Source: Gammaproteobacteria bacterium
GTDB taxonomy: Bacteria > Pseudomonadota > Gammaproteobacteria > J113
NCBI GenBank assembly: GCA_003694425.1
Contig: RFJX01000218.1
Location: forward strand, 1 to 9,742
Direction of reading: 5' to 3'
Length of the DNA: 9,742 nt
Position 1 is the first letter of the stretch. Each line of letters opens with the position of its first letter. Of this stretch, positions 6,323 to 9,742 are shown one piece after another. Made by a program: the position numbers and the translations under genes. A model generated the notes under the pieces. It saw nothing but the letters and a program-made list of their open reading frames with translations, ran no database searches and was not told where the DNA came from.

Positions 6323-6892
6323 ATGGCCCAGTACGCCACCAATCAGTTCAAGAGCGGCCTCAAGATCCTCCTCGACGGCGACCCCTGCGCCATCATCGAG
6401 AACGAATTCGTCAAGCCCGGCAAGGGCCAGGCCTTCAACCGGGTGAAGATCCGCAATCTCAAGACCGGCCGGGTCATCGAGCGGACCTTCAAGTCCGGCG
6501 AGACGGTGGAGGCCGCCGATGTGGTCGAAACCGACATGCAGTATCTCTACACCGACGGTGAGTTCTGGTATTTCATGAATCCCGAGAACTACGAGCAGAT
6601 CGCCGCCTCGGCAACCGCCATGGGCGACGCGGCGAAATGGCTCAAGGGGGAGGAGATCTGTACCGTGACCCTGTGGAACGGCGAGCCGATCTCGGTCACG
6701 CCGCCGAACTTCGTTACCCTCCAGATCACCGAGACCGATCCCGGAGTCCGCGGAGATACCGCCTCCGGCGGCAGCAAGCCGGCCACCCTGGAGACCGGCG
6801 CCGTGGTCAAGGTGCCGCTGTTCATCGACAACGGCGAGGTGATCAAGGTGGATACCCGCACCGGGGAGTACGTCGGCCGGGCCAGGGAGTGA
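6323..6892 (+). CDS. efp: Elongation factor P
   Basis: EF-P is a tRNA-shaped cytoplasmic factor that enters the ribosomal E site and relieves stalling at consecutive prolines. The 189-residue length is normal. Domain I holds the loop VKPGKGQAF (30-38). Its tip, Lys34, is the residue that EpmA beta-lysylates in gammaproteobacteria. The remaining conserved parts follow in order: [17 protein letters not shown], the [10 protein letters not shown] segment (84-93), and the C-terminal domain with [16 protein letters not shown] and a [10 protein letters not shown] end. The ATG has AGGAG 5 bases upstream and a good promoter close by. The gene is first in an operon, and its TGA overlaps the GTG start of epmA. 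In E. coli the neighbour of efp is epmB, which makes beta-lysine. Here that position is taken by the RpfF-like gene, so epmB should lie elsewhere in the genome. Confidence 0.98.
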   Translation: MAQYATNQFKSGLKILLDGDPCAIIENEFVKPGKGQAFNRVKIRNLKTGRVIERTFKSGETVEAADVVETDMQYLYTDGEFWYFMNPENYEQIAASATAMGDAAKWLKGEEICTVTLWNGEPISVTPPNFVTLQITETDPGVRGDTASGGSKPATLETGAVVKVPLFIDNGEVIKVDTRTGEYVGRARE

Positions 6893-7848
6893 ATCCGGAC
6901 CTCGACTGGCGCCCGGGTGCAGGCAGGGAGGCGCTGGCCCAGCGGGCAGGGCTCTATCGTCGCCTGCGCCGGTTCATGGATCAGCGGGGAATACTCGAGG
7001 TGGAGACACCCATGCTGTCACGGGGGGGCGCCACCGACCGCCATCTGCACAGCCTGGCCTGCGCGCAGCCCGATGGCTCGCGTCGCTGGCTGCACACCTC
7101 GCCGGAATTCCCGATGAAGCGCCTGCTCGCGGCCGGAAGCGGCGCCATCTACCAGATCTGCCGGGTCTTCCGCGAGGGGGAACGGGGGCGGCTGCACAAC
7201 CCGGAATTCACCCTGCTGGAGTGGTACCGTCCGGGCTTCGACCACCATCTGCTGATGGATGAACTGGAGGAGCTGCTGGCGGAGCTGCGCCCCGGCTGGC
7301 GCTGCAGCCGGGTCACCTATGCCGGGGTCTTCCGGGAGCGGCTCGACCTCGACCCCCACGAGGCGCAGGTGGAGGTGCTGCGGGAGGCGGCAAGGATTGC
7401 CGGCCTGCGGGTCGAGCGTCTGGAGGGGGACCGGGACGACTGGCTCGATCTCCTGTTCAGCCACTGCATCGCCCCGACGCTGGGGCGGGGCGGTCCCTGT
7501 CTGGTCCATGACTACCCGGCCAGTCAGGCGGCGCTCGCACGGGTCCGTCCCGGCACCCCCCCCGTGGCGGAACGCTTCGAGCTGTTCATCGAAGGGATGG
7601 AGATCGCCAACGGCTTCCACGAGCTGACCGATGCCGCCGAGCAGGAACGGCGCTTCCTCGAGGACAACCGGAGGCGCGGGGAGGCGGGACTGCCCGCGAT
7701 GCCACCCGACCACCGCCTGCTCGCGGCCCTGGAGGCGGGGCTGCCGGACTGCGCCGGGGTGGCGGTGGGACTGGACCGGCTGCTGATGGCCCTGCATGGC
7801 CACCGGCACATCGACCAGGTCCTGGCCTTCCCCTGGGAGCGCGCCTGA
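6889..7848 (+). CDS. epmA: EF-P beta-lysine ligase EpmA (PoxA/GenX)
   Basis: EpmA activates (R)-beta-lysine with ATP and attaches it to EF-P Lys34. It is a truncated class II lysyl-tRNA synthetase paralog without the anticodon-binding domain. At 319 residues it matches E. coli EpmA (325). Motif 1 lies around [11 protein letters not shown] (34-44), TSPEF at 70-74, motif 2 is [23 protein letters not shown] in order (91-113), and motif 3 is [11 protein letters not shown] (290-300). Ala292 corresponds to Ala298 of E. coli EpmA, where lysyl-tRNA synthetase has Gly. This supports EpmA over Lys[10 protein letters not shown] near 240 is also characteristic. I chose the GTG at 6889 because it gives the full N-terminus and forms a GTGA overlap with the efp stop. 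There is no good separate ribosome site, so translation is probably coupled to efp. Confidence 0.96.
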   Translation: MNPDLDWRPGAGREALAQRAGLYRRLRRFMDQRGILEVETPMLSRGGATDRHLHSLACAQPDGSRRWLHTSPEFPMKRLLAAGSGAIYQICRVFREGERGRLHNPEFTLLEWYRPGFDHHLLMDELEELLAELRPGWRCSRVTYAGVFRERLDLDPHEAQVEVLREAARIAGLRVERLEGDRDDWLDLLFSHCIAPTLGRGGPCLVHDYPASQAALARVRPGTPPVAERFELFIEGMEIANGFHELTDAAEQERRFLEDNRRRGEAGLPAMPPDHRLLAALEAGLPDCAGVAVGLDRLLMALHGHRHIDQVLAFPWERA

Positions 7849-9185
7849 TGCCGGCCGGCATGCCGGGCAGGGTCGGGTTCGTCAGCCTTGGTTGCCCCAA
7901 GGCGACCTGGGATTCGGAACAGATCCTGAGCAGGCTGCGGGCCGAGGGTTATCTCATCAGCGACTCACACGAGGAGGCCGACCTGGTCATCGTCAACACC
8001 TGCGGCTTCATCGACGAGGCCGTGGCCGAATCGCTGGAGGCCATCGGTGAGGCCCTGGAAGGGAACGGCCGGGTCATCGTCACCGGCTGCCTGGGGGCGC
8101 GCGAGGGGCTGGTCGAGGAGCGCTGTCCGGAGGTACTGGCAGTCACCGGACCGCACGCCACCGAGGAGGTGCTCGAGCTGGTGCATCGCCACCTGCCGCC
8201 GGAGCACGACCCCTGGACCAGCCTGCTCCCGCCCGGAGGGGTCCGGCTGACCCCGCGCCACTACGCCTGGGTCAAGATCGCGGAGGGCTGCAACCACCGC
8301 TGCACCTTCTGCATCATCCCCTCCCTGCGCGGGGACCTGGTCAGCCGGCCGGTCGATTCGATCCTCGAGGAGGCCAGCGCGCTGGTTTCGGCCGGGGTGA
8401 AGGAGCTGCTGGTGGTCTCCCAGGACACCAGCGCCTACGGCGTGGATCTGCGCTACCGCACCGGCTTCTGGCAGGGGCGTCCGGTCCGTGCCCGCTTCAG
8501 CGACCTGGCCGCGGCCATGGCGGAGCTGGGGGCGTGGGTGCGCCTGCACTACGTCTATCCCTATCCCCATGTCGACGAGGTCCTGCCGCTGATGGCGCAG
8601 GGTCGCATCCTGCCCTATCTGGATGTGCCGCTGCAGCACGCCAGCCCGAGGATCCTCAGGGCGATGCGCCGCCCCGCAGACTGTGAGGACATGCTGCGCC
8701 GGATCCGGCGCTGGCGGGAGATCTGCCCCGATCTGACCCTGCGCAGCACCTTCATCGTCGGGTTTCCGGGGGAGACGGAGGATGAGTTCCTCCAGTTGCT
8801 CGAGTTCGTCTCCGAGGCCGGTCTGGACCGCGCCGGGGCCTTTGCCTATTCGCCGGTGGCGGGCGCCGCCGCCAACGCCCTGCCCGATCCGGTACCCGAA
8901 GAGGAGAAACAGGAGCGGCTGGAGCGGTTCATGATGGTCCAGGCGGAAGTGAGCCGGGAACGGCTGCAACGCCGGGTCGGCCAGCGGGTGCGGGTACTGG
9001 TGGACAGCACCGGTCCGGACGGGGCCATCGCCCGCAGTGCCGCCGAGGCGCCTGAAATCGATGGTGTCATCCAGGTCCTCGACGGGGAGACGCTCGAGGA
9101 GGGGCAGTTCGCCGAGGTCGAGATCACCGCCGCCGGCGAACACGACCTCGAGGCCCGCCTGGTCCCCCGACGGGAGACCGCCTAG
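7848..9185 (+). CDS. rimO: Ribosomal protein S12 methylthiotransferase RimO
   Basis: RimO is a radical-SAM enzyme that methylthiolates the conserved aspartate of ribosomal protein S12 (Asp88/89). It has 445 residues (E. coli 441). The N-terminal UPF0004 domain contributes cluster ligands Cys16 (SLGCPKA), Cys52 (NTCGFID) and Cys81 (TGCLGARE). The radical-SAM motif is [10 protein letters not shown] with Cys148, Cys152 and Cys155. The family segments [50 protein letters not shown] and [13 protein letters not shown] follow, then a C-terminal TRAM domain at about 375-440 containing [19 protein letters not shown] and the S12-type SLGCPK start separate it from MiaB. The ATG at 7848 overlaps the epmA TGA by one base (TGATG), with GGGAG 8 bases upstream. 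The N-terminal ATWDSE replaces the more usual ALVDSE or NLVDSE. The stop shares CTAG with the convergent gene. Confidence 0.97.
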   Translation: MPAGMPGRVGFVSLGCPKATWDSEQILSRLRAEGYLISDSHEEADLVIVNTCGFIDEAVAESLEAIGEALEGNGRVIVTGCLGAREGLVEERCPEVLAVTGPHATEEVLELVHRHLPPEHDPWTSLLPPGGVRLTPRHYAWVKIAEGCNHRCTFCIIPSLRGDLVSRPVDSILEEASALVSAGVKELLVVSQDTSAYGVDLRYRTGFWQGRPVRARFSDLAAAMAELGAWVRLHYVYPYPHVDEVLPLMAQGRILPYLDVPLQHASPRILRAMRRPADCEDMLRRIRRWREICPDLTLRSTFIVGFPGETEDEFLQLLEFVSEAGLDRAGAFAYSPVAGAAANALPDPVPEEEKQERLERFMMVQAEVSRERLQRRVGQRVRVLVDSTGPDGAIARSAAEAPEIDGVIQVLDGETLEEGQFAEVEITAAGEHDLEARLVPRRETA

Positions 9186-9742
9186 CTCCCGGCAAGCCCC
9201 CGCAGGGCCCTCTCCAGCGCCCGTTCCAGGGCCTCCATTCCCTCGGCCATCCCCTTCAGGACCTCCGCCTCCGGGGGCCATGGCCTTCCGCTGGCTTCCC
9301 GGTAGATGGCGGCCATGCGCTCCAGCAGCGACTCCAGTCGCTCGGCAGGCAGCTCCCGCAGCGTCTGCTCGTCCAGCAGCTCCTCGAGGAGGTCCGGGCT
9401 GGTTCCGAATCGTTCCCGGAAGTGCCGCAACAGGGCCCCGAGGAGGGCCCGGGCCTCGGCCTCCGTGGTCCCCGGGGCGGCCAGGAAGCGTTCCCACGGT
9501 TCCAGCAGCCGATCCTGCTCACGGGCCGGGGGCAGGAGTTGCGCGGCCTCTTCCCAGTACCGCCCCAGGCGGTAGCCGGCCGGACGCCGCAGCTTCTCGG
9601 CGAGGAATCTGGCCAGCAGGCGATAGCAGCGGCTGGCCGGGGAGTCGGGCCGGGCCAGGACCACCGGCAGCTGCCGGCGGACCGCGTCGGGCACCGCGCT
9701 GTCGTGGGGGATGAAACCGAGATAGAGCAGCCGCTGGCCGAG
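9182..9742 (-). CDS. C-terminal part of a MinD/ParA-family ATPase (FlhG/FleN-like) with long helical tail
   Basis: The last 186 residues are visible and the start lies beyond the right edge. The first 48 or so residues ([14 protein letters not shown], then [19 protein letters not shown], then [12 protein letters not shown]) fit the end of a MinD/FlhG-type P-loop ATPase. In these proteins a strand G-x-I/V-P-x-D is followed by V-RxAVxRQxPVV-A-P-S-A and a last helix. Walker A and B lie outside the window, so the family call rests on this tail. About 138 further residues are charged, Leu/Glu/Arg-rich and predicted helical, and I do not recognise them. They resemble neither the MinD amphipathic helix nor a normal FlhG end. 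FlhG-type proteins control flagellar number and place; others position different cell structures. The reading frame is open to the edge. The TAG stop sits inside CTAG shared with rimO. Confidence 0.6.
   Translation of the reverse strand, partial: LGQRLLYLGFIPHDSAVPDAVRRQLPVVLARPDSPASRCYRLLARFLAEKLRRPAGYRLGRYWEEAAQLLPPAREQDRLLEPWERFLAAPGTTEAEARALLGALLRHFRERFGTSPDLLEELLDEQTLRELPAERLESLLERMAAIYREASGRPWPPEAEVLKGMAEGMEALERALERALRGLAGS

Noticed and set aside
6637..6888. In-frame extension of epmA upstream of 6889
   Set aside because: It would run inside efp in another frame with no family match. The GTG at 6889 gives the expected EpmA length.
7965..9497. 510-codon open frame on the minus strand across rimO and the ATPase tail
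   Set aside because: It overlaps two well-supported genes, has low-complexity Gly/Ala/Arg/Pro content and matches no family I know.

Overview
This is a GC-rich, gene-dense window of ordinary bacterial chromosome. It most likely comes from a gammaproteobacterium, perhaps near the Chromatiales or another sulfur-oxidising group. The reasons are an EF-P with a modifiable Lys34, a clear EpmA, a gammaproteobacterial-type RimO with a very close C-terminal half, and an RpfF-type crotonase. There are no rRNA or tRNA genes, CRISPR arrays, insertion sequences or phage genes.

Left block, minus strand (about 1-4990). Three overlapping genes form a GldA/GldF/GldG-type ABC system. Reading right to left they are the ATPase (3806-4747), a single-chain fusion of the GldF permease and the GldG auxiliary protein (949-3813), and a membrane-anchored DUF4340 protein that runs off the left edge (1-952). 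The overlaps are 8 and 4 bases, so translation is probably coupled. A candidate promoter lies at 4963-4991, and a leader hairpin sits just above the ATPase ribosome binding site. The substrate and role of this complex outside gliding Bacteroidota are not known. The GldG part carries what looks like an internal domain duplication.

Middle, minus strand (5008-5928). A stand-alone crotonase closely resembles RpfF, the synthase of diffusible signal factor (DSF, cis-2-unsaturated fatty acids). Both catalytic glutamates are present. No RpfC or RpfG partner is visible. The 260-base gap to the ABC operon has no gene and no obvious terminator.

Divergent control region (5929-6322). It separates the RpfF homolog from the plus-strand operon. 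It holds a good promoter for efp, a candidate promoter for the crotonase, three CGGAAG-centred repeats and a small inverted repeat.

Right block, plus strand (6323-9185). efp, epmA and rimO form a tight operon, overlapping by 4 bases (GTGA) and 1 base (TGATG). EpmA is the enzyme that beta-lysylates EF-P on Lys34, and RimO methylthiolates ribosomal protein S12. The operon therefore joins a translation factor, its own modifying enzyme and a ribosome-modifying enzyme. At its end a convergent minus-strand gene enters from the right (9182-9742). This is the C-terminal part of a MinD/ParA/FlhG-like ATPase with a long helical tail, and its stop codon shares the palindrome CTAG with the rimO stop.
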